Origin: Plazaster borealis
Lineage: Eukaryota; Echinodermata; Asteroidea; Forcipulatida; Labidiasteridae
Length of the DNA stretch: 64,000 bases
NCBI GenBank assembly: GCA_021014325.1
Contig: JAJGQC010000311.1
Location: forward strand, 248,001-312,000
Direction of reading: 5' to 3'
Under the pieces are notes generated by a model. The model saw only the letters and a list, made by a program, of their open reading frames with translations, was not told where the DNA came from and made no database searches. Both the position numbers and the translations under genes were made by a program. This document shows positions 11,749-23,400 of this stretch, piece by piece. Numbering within the stretch: position 1 is the first letter of the stretch; each line of letters opens with the position of its first letter.

Positions 11749-12203
11749 GGATTTGGTACTTGGTGGCTTGACAACCAAGTCTTTGTACATAACGCCGGGC
11801 ATCGGAGCCAGAAGCAGTTTGGCTGTTGGTGATAAAACAGTGGAAATCTTTCATTGTGTTGAAGTCAGTGAGACATCACCTAAACCTGAAATTTACAATT
11901 TCATAATCCAACACATGGATAATCGAATAACGATCGAACAAATTAGACAGATTTGGTGCTGCCTGGCTTGACAACCAAGCCTTTGTATAGGGCTAGGCAT
12001 CGAAGTCAGAAGCAGTTTTGGCTGTTGGTGATAAAACAGTGGAAATCTTTCATTGAATTTATGGAGACATCACCTAAACCTGAAATCTACAATTCCCTCA
12101 TCAAACACACGGATAATCAAAAAATTGGACAGGTTTGGTACTCCACGCCTTGACAACCAAGCCTTTGTTTAGGGCTGGGCATCGGAGCCAGAAGCAGTTT
12201 CAG
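11749..12203 (+). repeat. tandem repeat, about 2.5 copies of a 180-200 bp unit
   Basis: The phrase CTTGACAACCAAG recurs near 11767, 11967 and 12149 (spacings about 200 and 182). Each is followed by a GGGC(T)GGGCATCGGAGCCAGAAG-like phrase, and the first two by GATAAAACAGTGGAAATC. Copies differ by several substitutions. The array sits immediately upstream of the MRM2 exon, in its intron. Confidence 0.8.
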
Positions 12204-12387
12204 ACCTTTTTGTTAGCAATGACTGACAACCTCGAGTTGGGAAAGGATGGATTAAAGGTTACCAATTGGAACAAACTTCAAAGTTAAGCTAGTCTAGTTG
12301 TACACATTCTATTTATTGTAAAAACTGCATTATTAAATTGTGGAAGAGAAGGGGTAAAATATTAAATTACTTGTATCTGTTTCTCAG

Positions 12388-12846
12388 ATCCAAATATGCC
12401 ATCCGGAAAGGTCATCAGTGTTGACCTGCAACATAAAAAACCTCTAGAGGGCGCTATTCTCCTCCCAAACGCAGACTTTACTCTGTCGTCAACGCAGTCC
12501 ACCATTCTGACATTACTCAACGGTCAACTTGTAAACACGGTTGTCGGTGACATGGCGCCCAACTCAACTGGAGTCCGTTCCATAGACCGGGAGGTGATTA
12601 TGGAACTCTGCAGATCTGCTCTCGGATTCGCAAGGAAAGTTCTGAGAGAGGACGGCAATTTCCTGTGCAAGTTGTGGGAAGGCCAAGAAACTGGACAGTT
12701 GAAGGAAGAACTTGCAAAAGGAGGTGAAGGTCGTGAAAGCAGACGCCAGCCGGAAAGAGTCGGCGGAAGTGTTCCTTCTCGGACGAGGGTTTAAGAGATA
12801 CTTATTTCATTCTGTAGGTTCGAAATCATCCATTATTGGCACATGA
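12388..12846 (+). CDS. MRM2: MRM2-like mitochondrial rRNA 2'-O-methyltransferase, last exon (frame-broken)
   Basis: A splice acceptor (TCTGTTTCTCAG) precedes a frame matching the RlmE/FtsJ-type methyltransferase MRM2, which methylates a uridine ribose in the mitochondrial large rRNA A-loop using SAM. Visible family segments are GKVISVDLQ, then VVGDMAPNSTG (the catalytic Asp), then NFLCKLWEG (the catalytic Lys). About 30 residues later the open frame diverges and stops at 12794. The next frame resumes family sequence (VKADASRKESAEVFLLG, with the last catalytic Glu) and stops at 12844-12846. A one-base excess near 12720-12725 explains the break. The exon is the last of the gene; earlier exons with the SAM-binding GAAPG motif were not found in this window. 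Confidence 0.8.
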
Positions 12847-12966
12847 TTCTTTGCACTCATGGAGTACTCGCCCGGTTCACAGACAACTGAAGATTTGGTG
12901 CTCTGCTTGAAGAACTATTGGCACTCATGATAAGATCACCGAGTACTCGCCCACAGACAACCCAAG
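12835..12966 (+). repeat. short direct duplication
   Basis: ATTGGCAC...ACTCATG...AGTACTCGCCC...ACAGACAAC occurs at about 12835-12885 and again at 12917-12965, an imperfect duplication in the presumptive MRM2 3' untranslated region. Confidence 0.55.
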
Positions 12967-13119
12967 ATTCAGCGCTAAACCAGAACTCCCTTCCAGTAGA
13001 CATCTGGTATCGTTTGATAGAGCAGCTTAAGTTTAAAAAAATAGCTCAACACAACAAAATGCTCACCAGAATATGGTTATCAGAAAAAAAGAAGAAAAAA
13101 AAATGTCCCATGTACTATA

Positions 13120-14085
13120 TAATGTGACTGATATCCTGCTTACTTTTGCTTCGCAGCAAATTATTAAGAAGCGGTGTTTTCTGCTTAAGCAGCTCTTAAA
13201 GAATTGAACTGGTGTTCCTCATTTGTTTTTGCGAGTTAGTTTGCATTTTCTTGGTTATGAATCTTATGAATCAACTAACAAAGCCTGGATTGGGACTTGA
13301 TCTACATAACTGAAATTTACCCAAGTCAGATTTCTCTTAGAACTTTGTTCCACTCTGGGTCAAGACATAAACACTTACGCAATTAAAACTACTGCATAAA
13401 CGCTGAATTCTGTGGTAAGCATTGCCATAAAATGGGGCCCGGTTCTTTACCATTCTGGTCTGCTTTTCTCAAAGAGTATTTATACCGTCCGTCAAGAAAT
13501 ACAAAATGCACAAAATATAATTTTGTTATAATAAAACAATAATTTATTACATTTCCAGAAACCTATATTATTTGTATTCATGTTGCATATATGTCATTTC
13601 TTTTCCTTTGTAAATATGTTGTTCAGTTTTATTAAATGCTTTTACAAAAAATGGTTTAGTTTCTTTTCATTGTTTACAAAACAATCTTTTTTTATTGGCC
13701 TTTGAAGTCTCACAGCCTTATACATTAAATGGTAAAATAGTCCCCAAAATACTTCAGTTTATTTTTACAATAGTATAGATTTTGCAATAAAATTTGTTAT
13801 TTATTAATATTTTCTATACTTTTATCTGTCATGTACATATGGTCATATTTACAAAATGACTACTTACAACAACAACAATTTTGGAAAACAAAAATGAAAT
13901 TTACATCCCTGGTACAAGTTGTATCGGCTCCTTGTGCGACAGACTTTAAAAACTGTACAAAAATAGGATGCAGCCGAGCGTAAATGTTCACATGTATGAA
14001 ACAACTGATTTTATTGGCCGACAAGGGCCAAAAAACCATAAGCACAATTGGCATTGGTTAAGACGGCAAACTGGACCTACTTAAC
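13120..14085. other. AT-rich non-coding stretch
   Basis: A degenerate copy of the GGGCCCAATTTCAT family (TTTCTGCTTAAGCAGCTC near 13170) is followed by AT-rich DNA with AATAAA-like signals around 13530-13545. It may be 3' untranslated or downstream of MRM2. No gene was recognised. Confidence 0.4.
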
Positions 14086-14087
14086 CA

Positions 14088-14234
14088 GGGCTCGATTTCA
14101 CAAAGAGTTAAGATTGATCTTAAGTGCAAATCAATCTTAATTGCTGAGCAAAGTGTGATGTCACAATACAAATCACTATGGTAATACTGACAACTCGTAT
14201 TAAGATGAATCTTAGTGCTTTGTAAAATCGACCC
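14088..14234. mobile_element. inverted-repeat element (GGGCTCGATTTCACAAAG family)
   Basis: The segment begins GGGCTCGATTTCACAAAGAG and ends with the inverted CTTTGTAAAATCGACCC. It shares the internal GTGATGTCAC and CTATGGTAATACTGAC phrases with the copies at 6584 and 40872. Confidence 0.7.
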
Positions 14235-15650
14235 TTGTTAACGCCGAAGACGTGTACACACCCACAACCTTCACAAACCAATCAGAATTAACATCTTTTA
14301 AAATTGTACGTGGATGCTGCCAAAAGACACTCTGGAACATTTTTTTTTTTTGCATGAGATCAACAGCAGTCGACGTGTTAACAAGACGGGACATTCCATT
14401 GTGCAGTGTGCACAAGGCATGCAATATATGTGCTATGCTTCTTTCACCCTGTACACAAAGGGCAAAGGGTACAGGAATTCATGCTCAAAATCTCCCTTTT
14501 CTGGGGATTGTGTAATCCCCGATTCCAGACCTTCGTCCGTGTCCGTTTGTTGTACAAATGAGGATTACGAGGCAAGTCTGAGATTCCAGTATACAATGGC
14601 CGATTATCGGCTGTGGTAAAACAAATACCAATGTTCTCATAAGAGAAAAATAAATCCTGGTGCATATTAGGAGAACGTTGTCTTTACTTTCTTTAGTCAT
14701 GGTTTCATTGTGATAAAAACAAAAAGATTCCTGAAATTCCAAAAGTCAATCCCACGGGTGAGCACAATTTTGTTTTGGAATTCCCGGCGGCAAGTGGTTA
14801 ACACGTTCCATGCAGCAAACTTTTAGCGGTATTACTAACTCAAGAGAAGACCTACAGTAATTTATATCAGGAATACCAGTTAGCATTTTTAAAGGGATTG
14901 TATACATTTGGTAAATGGAACCCTTTGTTTGTTTCAATCCTATATAGTTTGTAGATATATATACCATAAAACTAACCTGTGAAAATTTCATTTCAAAAGG
15001 TGGTAGCATTTTTGAGATAATTATTGCCGAAAATCTGGAACGGTTTGTCCACGCAGGAAGAATAATCTGCAATTGGAATACACGTTATTGAAGTAACGCT
15101 TCTCAGATACAAATTTTTGGGGGAAAAAAGTGAAAAAGTGACATAATTTTCAATACCCTCAGTACTTCGAAGTGAAAAGTTTCTCAAAATGCATTATAAT
15201 TGAATCCCTCATGCTATCCCACAAAATTCTTTTTCCCTCCAACCCCCCCCCCCCCAATCCAGCATCATCATCTGCCTTTCTTCTCCGTTGAGTAAATAGA
15301 GAGGAAGGAATCTCTGCTTCCGGATGCCAGATGTGTCTGTTGACGAATAAATAAAAACAACATAAATATACAGCCTTTTTTTGTTGTTACTACACCACTG
15401 TTTCAAATAGTATGTTTTTATATTATGGTGAACTATTTTTTAGGGTGAACACAATCCCTTTCAAATGGTCTGAACCATCAGATATCGACCCTTTAGCCCC
15501 CCAAAAAAATTCCAACCCCTCAAGCCGTCTAGAAAACATGATTGATTTCTGCCAGCTTTTTAACCCATGGCTAAGAGATTTTCTGTACAACTTCTTAGAA
15601 GGGTGGTCATTGGTGGAATTTTTTTGTAGTAAAAGAATCAAATTTGACGG
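14235..15650. other. non-coding stretch
   Basis: Overlapping open frames of 60-108 codons occur on both strands, but none has splice context or a recognisable domain. The part from 14890 to about 15000 weakly echoes MITE family 1 (GTATACATTTGGTAAATGG, AACCTGTGAAAATTTCA). A C-run lies at 15243-15255. Confidence 0.4.
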
Positions 15651-15654
15651 CTAA

Positions 15655-15830
15655 AGCCCGGTTCATACTTCCTGCGAATGCAAATGCGAAGCAAATTTTG
15701 ACGTCACAGCTCTGCTTTTGGCTGCAAATGTTTTGCAGGAGTTGAGCTCAGCTCAACTGTTGCAAAGATTTCGTAGCGAATTTGCGACGTCAAAATTTGA
15801 TTTGCATTCGCAGGAAGTATGAACCGGGCT
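15655..15830. mobile_element. MITE with CCCGGTTCATACTTCCTGCG ends
   Basis: AGCCCGGTTCATACTTCCTG at 15655 returns inverted as CAGGAAGTATGAACCGGGCT ending at 15830. The arms extend through GCGAATGCAAAT and a TGACGTCA-containing segment. The centre of about 60 bases is non-coding. A half copy (ATTCGCAGGAAGTATGAACC) lies near 35550-35575. Confidence 0.8.
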
Positions 15831-15983
15831 TCAATGAGGTTTTGGGAAAATACTGAAAATCAGGAAAATTCCTGAGAAATCACATGCCTGCAAATTACAA
15901 AAATTGCAGTGTTGCCAATTACATTTTGTTAAAGTGTCACTACAGTGAGAATTTGGAAAGCAGAAACAATTATACACCTTGCA

Positions 15984-16330
15984 GGTCAGAGTTCAACAGA
16001 AACGTCGACTAGCTGAAAAGGACACAAGAAACATGGGAAGACACTGATTGGGGAGTTAAGCACAATGGAGGGTCACGGTCAGAGTTCAACAGAAACGTCG
16101 ACTAGCTGAAAGGGACACAAGAAACATGGGAAGACACTGATTGGGGAGTTAAGCACAATGAATGGTCATGGTCAGAGTTCAACAGGAACGGTGTTGAGTC
16201 GAAAGAGAAACAAGAAACATGGGATACAGATTGGAGAGTCCAGCACAATAGAGGGTGACGGTCAGAGTTCAGCAGGAACGGTGTCGAGCGATAAGACACA
16301 CAAGAAGAAAAAGAAGACTGACATTTGAAG
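15984..16330 (+). repeat. four-copy tandem repeat, 90-94 bp unit
   Basis: GTCAGAGTTCAACAG recurs at 15984, 16078, 16171 and 16261 (the last copy with one change). The first two units are nearly identical; the last two diverge together. One frame through the last two units is open and ends in a lysine-rich tail before a stop near 16326, but the first two units carry an in-frame TGA. I therefore treat this as a minisatellite rather than a gene. Confidence 0.8.
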
Positions 16331-16339
16331 AGAAAATAA

Positions 16340-18062
16340 AACTGATGATACACATGCAGTATAACAATTTCCTTTTTCATACACATATAAGTGTGAGTAG
16401 GGTTAATTCATTTAAAATGGAGGGAAAACCAGCATTAAACTTCACAAACTTTATTTTCACCGTCATGAAAATTGTAGATTCTCCTGGCAACCCAAATAAA
16501 CACTGTATATATCTCAAACTTCCTGTTCACTGAAAATTGTGGTTTGCTGCCTGGCTGCATGCCTTAAAAAAAATGGCTGCATAGAATCTTGAACTGAGCA
16601 TAATCGAATCCGAATTTAGGATAAAGAAAAATGTGTCTCAACTAATACGGTATCTAGAAAGTTCAGTGTTTTACAGAAGGCTAAAATTAACAAGCCAAAG
16701 GAATGTAAATTATGAAGCAAATATAATCTGTGACATAGAATAAATGTTTATTTTAATCTTTCAATTTATCAGAAGTTGATATTGTAACAGAAAGTTGAAA
16801 AAGTGTGCAAATACAAAATCACATACTAATTAAACCAAAATTACAACAGTTTTTACAGCTTTTAAGCTATAAAATTTACTGCATTATCCAAAAGTTCTAT
16901 AGTACCGTTTGCTATTAGCAAGATTTGCTAAAAGATCAAAAGTATGATAAAGTTCAGTGTACAGTATAAGTATAAGAAGTGTGACATTATTAGGGAAGTT
17001 GTGTATAAATGTACATCATGTACAGATGTAAATTGTCATTTTTAGATTCAAATCGTTGCAAAAAATATCATGAAAGTGTCATCACTATGCCAAGATACAA
17101 AAAGGTAGTACCAGAGAGGTACATGAATGAGAGGTGTAAATTACTTTCAAGTGGACATTTTTATTAAAAACTCAAAACACATGGGTCAAAAGTGACAATA
17201 TACTTCTAGCCATAGGCTAATGGTTTTATGAGCATAGCCAGCGGCTGATGGGCATTTGGTTGGCCAATGGGCTAGTGAATAAAATGCATTATAATAATGC
17301 AAAAAAATTCAGTATCTCAGGAAGGACATGATAATGCTCAACAACTTTGTTTCTCGGTGTACTGATTTGTTGTTTTTGAAGTCCTGCTATAGTCAAGTTT
17401 TCTTTTGAAATTCATAACTAACAAATTCTGTGGTGTATTTCAATAATTTAAATATGTAAATCTTGAAAATAAAACACTTTTTGTGCAGGACACATGTAAT
17501 TACAAAATGTGGACATGACTAGCCCTGTGGGCTACCACAAATTCAAGTTAATTGCTACCTCTGTAAATAACATGCTGTTTGATTAAATTCCATACCAAGT
17601 AGGGGTGTAACGACTAACGATTATGATATGATCACAATGCACCACAGTCTGTTTCATGATGAATAATGAAAGTTTAGAAAATGTTACACAGGGAATAATT
17701 CTTAACAAAGCAATAAAAACAGCCCAACAATTTCCTGTGTTTACTTACATACAACTATTATGATAAATAAATTTATCACAAATTCTTCATCATGTTTGTT
17801 GTCAATGTACATGTATTGTTATTTCCTTAATAGGTAGCATGTGTACTGTGGAGTTTCACTTTTACAAGTTTGATTGTCAATAAAGGCATGCAACATCTCT
17901 TCCTTTATAGTGCCATAAAAATGTGAAAACACTGCCTTCTTGCAATTTTCTGTTAGCTTGGCAGTTCCTTTACTTTTTCTTCAAATCAGCATGTCCATGT
18001 CTAAAGTGAAATTAAACATCAAAAATATATTGTACATGAAAAGTGCAGACACAAAAAGAATG
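16340..18062. other. AT-rich non-coding stretch
   Basis: No exon-like frame or clear repeat boundary was seen. It lies downstream of the P2X7-type pseudogene and could contain its 3' flank. Confidence 0.4.
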
Positions 18063-18867
18063 TTAATCCAGTTCGGGATAGCTGAAGCCTTTGTATGTAC
18101 CATCTGGGTTTGGGTATGTCCATCGGACAGTATTCATTACACAGGATGGGAGTTGAACCCAGTTGAATCTTCCCAAATATCCCAAACACCATCTTACGAC
18201 TTGACGATAAGCCACATGTTGATATTTCCTGGAGATAAATGAGAAATTAGTAAATGGAACAAATAAGTACTAAGTGAGGAAACTTGTGAATTTACTAGTT
18301 CATACAGTATAAAGTATAGCTGTTTATTATAACAGATCTGCCTTGTACTGTTACATGTAATCTTGTTGACCAAATACAAACAATATAGTTCTAAAATGGA
18401 AGGAAAGTTGTAAGTTTTTGTCGAGTTCAGTTGTGTAATGGGTTTTTTTCTGATCTGATTCTATGTTCTATTTAATGTGCTGTGTACATGAGTGTACTTT
18501 AACTATGTGCAGGTGGAATGACAAAAAAACAATGTCTTTTGTTGAACTTTATTTCAATGTACAATATGGGTAATATTAAACAGTTCAAAGTTTTAAATAT
18601 ATATTCACTTTTGTCTTGAAACACTACTTACTGGTCAACCGTTCCCTGTACACCCCTTCTCCCATATTGAGCTTGGTACTGCAAATGTGCTGTCTGGAGA
18701 ACTGCTGGACGCTTCAAACCATTCATGCTGGCTAAAACATTGGTCCGGAAGATCCAGGTCGATCCCCAAATCTGTCATTTTTGTGCTAACTGCATCAACC
18801 TCTTTACAGCAAATGCAGTTTGATATGACAGGTTGCATGACGCAATGTCCACAACTACACCTGAAAA

Positions 18868-18884
18868 TAGTTGGGGGGGGGGGG
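18868..18884 (+). repeat. poly-G run
   Basis: An uninterrupted G tract lies in the polypyrimidine/acceptor region of the minus-strand P2X7-type exon, where it reads as C on the minus strand. Confidence 0.7.
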
Positions 18885-18904
18885 TGGAGCGGAAACAATT
18901 AATT

Positions 18905-19660
18905 TAACAGTGTCTTTCAGTCTAGTGTCTTTTTTTTTATCTTTTTTTTTTAATGTTATTATTATTTGATTTATTATTATTTTTATTTATTTTTTCTTTG
19001 GGGGGGGTTCCCTTTTATGATTTTGTTGGGGTGTATGAGTGTGTCACAACATTTATCCAAAATTACTGTTATTGTTGAACTTACCATGGGGTAGCGTGCA
19101 CTAAATTTAAATATCGAACTGGATAAGAATGCTGGGTGAGATTAAAGGTAATTCAGGATAAACAAGTTTTTTTTCGCACAATCCGGGATTGAAATACCAA
19201 CCTGGATAAATGACATTAGTACCATATTTGATTTTTGAATGAAGCCTGACAATTTATTAGACATCACTCTAGGTCCACCACATCCAACCCAACTCAAAGC
19301 ATATTTTCTCCATCTCTTTTATTTCAAAAATTTAATTTTTTTTAATAGGTAAAGGAATTACACAAACATGAACCATACACAATTTACAACTAGACTTATT
19401 GTACATGTTCTCTCTGTACACGACTATCTACATACATGTACATGTACGAGTAAATTGTACACGCACTGTAGTCCCTGTTTTGGAAATATGCATGGTAATA
19501 ATGTGTGTACATGTACATGTACACTATTATTGTACAAAATAGTCGTAGTCAATCGGCGAACTTCATATTCACCGTACCGGGCAATGAGAAATATTTCACG
19601 TATAAATATAGACCAGGCATGTACAGGTGTATTATGATCCCCTTTTATCTTGATAAACAA
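18905..19660. other. non-coding stretch with T-rich and CATGTACATGTA repeats
   Basis: It holds T-rich low complexity (18925-19010) and two clusters of ACATGTACATGTAC (about 19432-19448 and 19505-19522). A possible mini-exon on the minus strand (19086-19130, CACCCAG acceptor, GTAAGT donor) was not convincing. Confidence 0.4.
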
Positions 19661-20270
19661 CTCACCATGTCGGTGTTAAAAGCCGATTGTGTCCTGTTCA
19701 GGGTCGACTTCGTCTTCATCTCCACCCTTGGCCTACCGGGCGGAGCGAGTGGCTCGAACCGGTAGGGTTCTGCACCACGGATTTCCTCATCCTGGTCTTC
19801 GACTTCGTCATCTGGCGAATTGAAACTGCTGGAATCACTAGCAGAATTACTGTCACTGTCGCCACTGTCACCATGAACGACTTCCTCGGTTACACTGTTA
19901 TCTTCCTTTCAGCAATGGTGAAATTTGGGCGAGAATTCGCGAAACAAGCTTGAGCGCAGGGAAAATAATTGCTCGTTCACGCAGTGTTGGACGCTGTTAG
20001 TCCGTGTCAACAAAAAGACCAATCCACCCGGTGACGTCACGCAGTTGGGCGCGGAATGGGGAGGCATAGGGGCTCTTTTCGCGATTCGGAGTGGCGAGTG
20101 CAAAAAATGGGGCTGTAAAAATCGTTGTTTAGGCATGACCAAAATGACCAATTTTTTAAAATTTTTTTATGTGACATAATGAAGTATCATTCTACAGTTT
20201 TATTGGAAAAGGGAACCTAAAAAAAAATCGCTCTAGTGACACTTTAAGAATATTTATCACTAGAGCTCAC

Positions 20271-20400
20271 CTTAAGTGGATGAAAAGCCAGGCAACTGAC
20301 TGGGCCGATCCTTTGACCTATGAACCCTTCATAGTACTTGATATTGCCGAGTGTGTCACCGGACATGTTAAAGACACTGATGAGTTGATTGGCCGAGCCA
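20271..20400 (-). CDS. RPTOR: RPTOR penultimate exon (WD40)
   Basis: The 130-bp exon lies between CTTTCCACAG and GTGAGC. It reads [20 protein letters not shown] and then [18 protein letters not shown]. In other raptors roughly 20 residues follow; that terminal exon was not located downstream. Confidence 0.92.
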
Positions 20401-23400
20401 CTGTGGAAAGTGAATTGGTTGATTTTCTTAGATGGGGGCGTACGTACGAGATTTGTACAGGAAACTATTGAATTCTCATGCATTGTATGTCCACAGTATA
20501 TAGAGAATGTAACCTTTGTTTACAAAAGAGACTGATCTTGTACATTCCAGGGCCTTTCTGGCAGGCAAGATACTACACTGGTCATTAGGAAAATTTATTC
20601 TTAATTTATTCTAAGGTAAACAAAAACACCGAAAGCCAGTTAAAAATTTTATTTGCACTTAGGGAGATGATGTGATGCAGTTTTTGTTGCCTACCATGCA
20701 AATATATAAGCCTGTGGATGAACGGCCATTGCAGTCAGTGTGTTTAAGCTGGGCTGGATCAGTTTGACCGACTCTGAGAATCGGGGATCCCAGAAGCGAA
20801 CATCGCCGTTTACACTGTTGGTTAGAAAACAGCAACAGAAGGCAAAATAAGTATTCCTGTGTACATAAGCACTAATACCAGAAATAGAAGCAATAACTAC
20901 CTGTCTCTAAGACAAACGTTTCCTATTTCACTAACATTTGCGCAAGTATGTCCAAGTTTTATGTTTACTTGTGTGTACTGACTATACTACTAGTGCAGTT
21001 TGGCGCGTCGATGCTGCAGTGATCGTTTAAGTGGAGGAATGTTTGTCTGACAGCAGGGTATTTTGAGCAAAAGTGACGTCATTACTGCAAAGTGCTTTTC
21101 ACACAATTAAAACAAAATATGGTACCGGTATAAATACAATTTTAAAAGGTTGATCTTTTAACAACAATACAGGTAAAATTTAGTTGATAAGAGCGGGGCT
21201 CGAATTTGGGTGAAAAATCCACAAGACCGTAGGGCTTGTAAGCTCAGTATTTTTACAGGCCAAAATTCTTTTTACAAAACCAGAAAAGACTGTACCGCTA
21301 CTAACCTGCTTTTATTTGTACCAAGCACTAAGAGAAAATTTATCTCATTTGTTTAATGGACAAGTACACTTTGATACTTTTCAAAGTGGCTGCCATTGCT
21401 TGTCTTTCTACGTATATTTTGTTTGAAGAACAAATCTGCGATGGTCCTATAGCCGAATATCTTTCTCATGACATAATATAATAATAATAACAAGTTCTTA
21501 TATAGCGCATTTTACAATAACGTATCAATGTGCTTCACATTAGTGCCCTGGTCATTGGGCAAATAACATTCCTTTAATCTTTCTCAGCTCCTGGGAGTAT
21601 ACAGCCCCGAGCTGCTGTGGCGCTCCAAAGGCTTTTCAAACACAATATCAACCTCTATCCTCGCAGGTGAGCCAAAATAGGCACAATCCCCCCCCCAAAA
21701 AAAAACCACCCCAAAAACCAAAACAACAACAACAATATATTTCCCTATCTGCCCCACTACAGCACACAGTTTCTAGAAGAAGACACAAGTCTAACAAAGA
21801 AATTCCATTTATTAACAATGTTTTCTACAAGAATAAAATGATTTTTGTTTGTAAGATGGAAAAGAGAAAGACCAACAACCAAGGACAGTTGAGAGTCCCG
21901 TAATTATCTCTGTACCACTATTTACTGTCTGTGCCGTACACATAGCTAAGATAGGCGAGTCATCCATATCTTAAACCAAATTCTAGCACAATTCAAAAAA
22001 TAATTATGGTTCCTACTTTTTACACATTTTTTACAACATGACATTTTACTTGGTAAGCAGTCTACATAACGCGAACACTGTTTTTACTAATGAAAAAACC
22101 CACTATGCCAGCCTGCATACAACATGCACGTCACCTGAATTCTAGCAGTGACGATATTGGCGTGTTGACACAACATCTGGCGTCAACTGGTTAATATGGT
22201 GTCAAGAGTACATTGTATACCTATTTCCTTTTTAATTTACCTGTCTGTTGGGGCCAGCCTCCTGTCATATAGCCTGACACTGCCGTCTCCGAGCCCAGCT
22301 ATGAGTAGAGATCTACCTACATTGTCACAAGCCAGGCTAGTTACACAGCTATCTGCACCTGTTGGGATATCCTGAAAATTCAAGAAAAGTGATATTAGAA
22401 TTAGTCCCTCGAGTTGGTACCGGCAAGAGTGGCTGGCTCTTGGACTAGTGTGCACCGCCTGAAACTGTAATTTTACATGCGGAGTCCCATTAAAAAATGC
22501 GGTGTTTCAAAAGAAAAAGTGAAAAATCTGCCGAGACGCTGAGGTGTCTCATGCCTGTATAATAATTTTAAAAATATAGTGTGTACTAACCTGTAGTCTG
22601 ATTTCTCTCTGAGTATCCCATACCCTGATAATACGAACATCTCCTGATGCTAAGAGCATGCCAGACTCCTGCTCCCAGTCTAAGACAAGACCAGATCCTG
22701 AAATAATATATACACATTTTATTTATTTATTTAACCTCAAACTGGGTGGCCCTCTCAGTGGCAACCACTGGTGTCCGGTGGGTCTCACCATGTTTACAAA
22801 GAAAGCAATGAACTCAAACAATGACAGGGTACATGCACAAAAACGGTATTTAAGATTGTTTTTTACTTCAACTAGACGACGACCCACTCAGTGGCGACGA
22901 CCCACTCAGTTGGTCTCAGCATGTGTGCATTGAAAACATAAAATGACAAGGTACATGCGCAAATACAGTATTTAAGAAAATATTTTACGTCAACTGGGAG
23001 ACTTACTCAGTGGCAACCACTGGTGTTCTGTGGGTCCCAGCATGTGTACAAAGAAAACCATGAAAACATTATAAAATGATAAGGGTTTTTTTCTTTTTTC
23101 GGCAAATATTACAAAAAGAAATATAAAGAAAAAAAAGATAAATAATTATAAAAACTATAGTATATACAATAACCTACAGTATATAAAAATAGAAAAAAGT
23201 TACAACAATCGCCTGTGAGTGGCAAGATGGAACAGGTGACCAGCACCTCTACAGAGCCATCCTACCACAGTTGAAGGGGAAGGGATGGGAATTGGGGGAA
23301 GGGGAAGGGGAAAAGGGAGGGAAACTGAAAGAATGGGACAAAAAGAAGGGCTCTTAATACTGGCAGCTACGGTACATGCGCAAACACAGTATTTAAGATA

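Larger units (their letters stand above)
18063..19915 (-). pseudogene. decayed gene with P2X7-type cysteine-rich (intracellular) domain
   Basis: Three exon-like blocks are visible on the minus strand. Block 1 (about 19915-19666) is Ser/Asp-rich and holds EPYRFEPLAP, ending at a GTGAGT donor. Block 2 (18860-18632) starts after TATTTTCAG with CSCGHC and NCICCKE, the paired-cysteine signature of this domain, and continues in another frame as VLQTAHLQYQAQYG to a GTAAGT donor. Block 3 (18228-18063) reads YRQVVRWCLGYLGRF, then LPSCVMNTVR and GFSYPELD before a stop. Block 2 to block 3 join in phase. At least three frame breaks (two in block 1, one in block 2) mean no intact protein. Such domains occur in many invertebrate proteins of unknown role, often in repeat-like families. 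Confidence 0.65.

Noticed and set aside
14212..15072. Cluster of overlapping 64-108 codon frames
   Set aside because: They overlap on both strands, lack splice context and family resemblance, and partly lie in MITE sequence.
19086..19130. Possible mini-exon for the last raptor residues
   Set aside because: Translation gives no similarity to the conserved raptor C-terminus in any frame.
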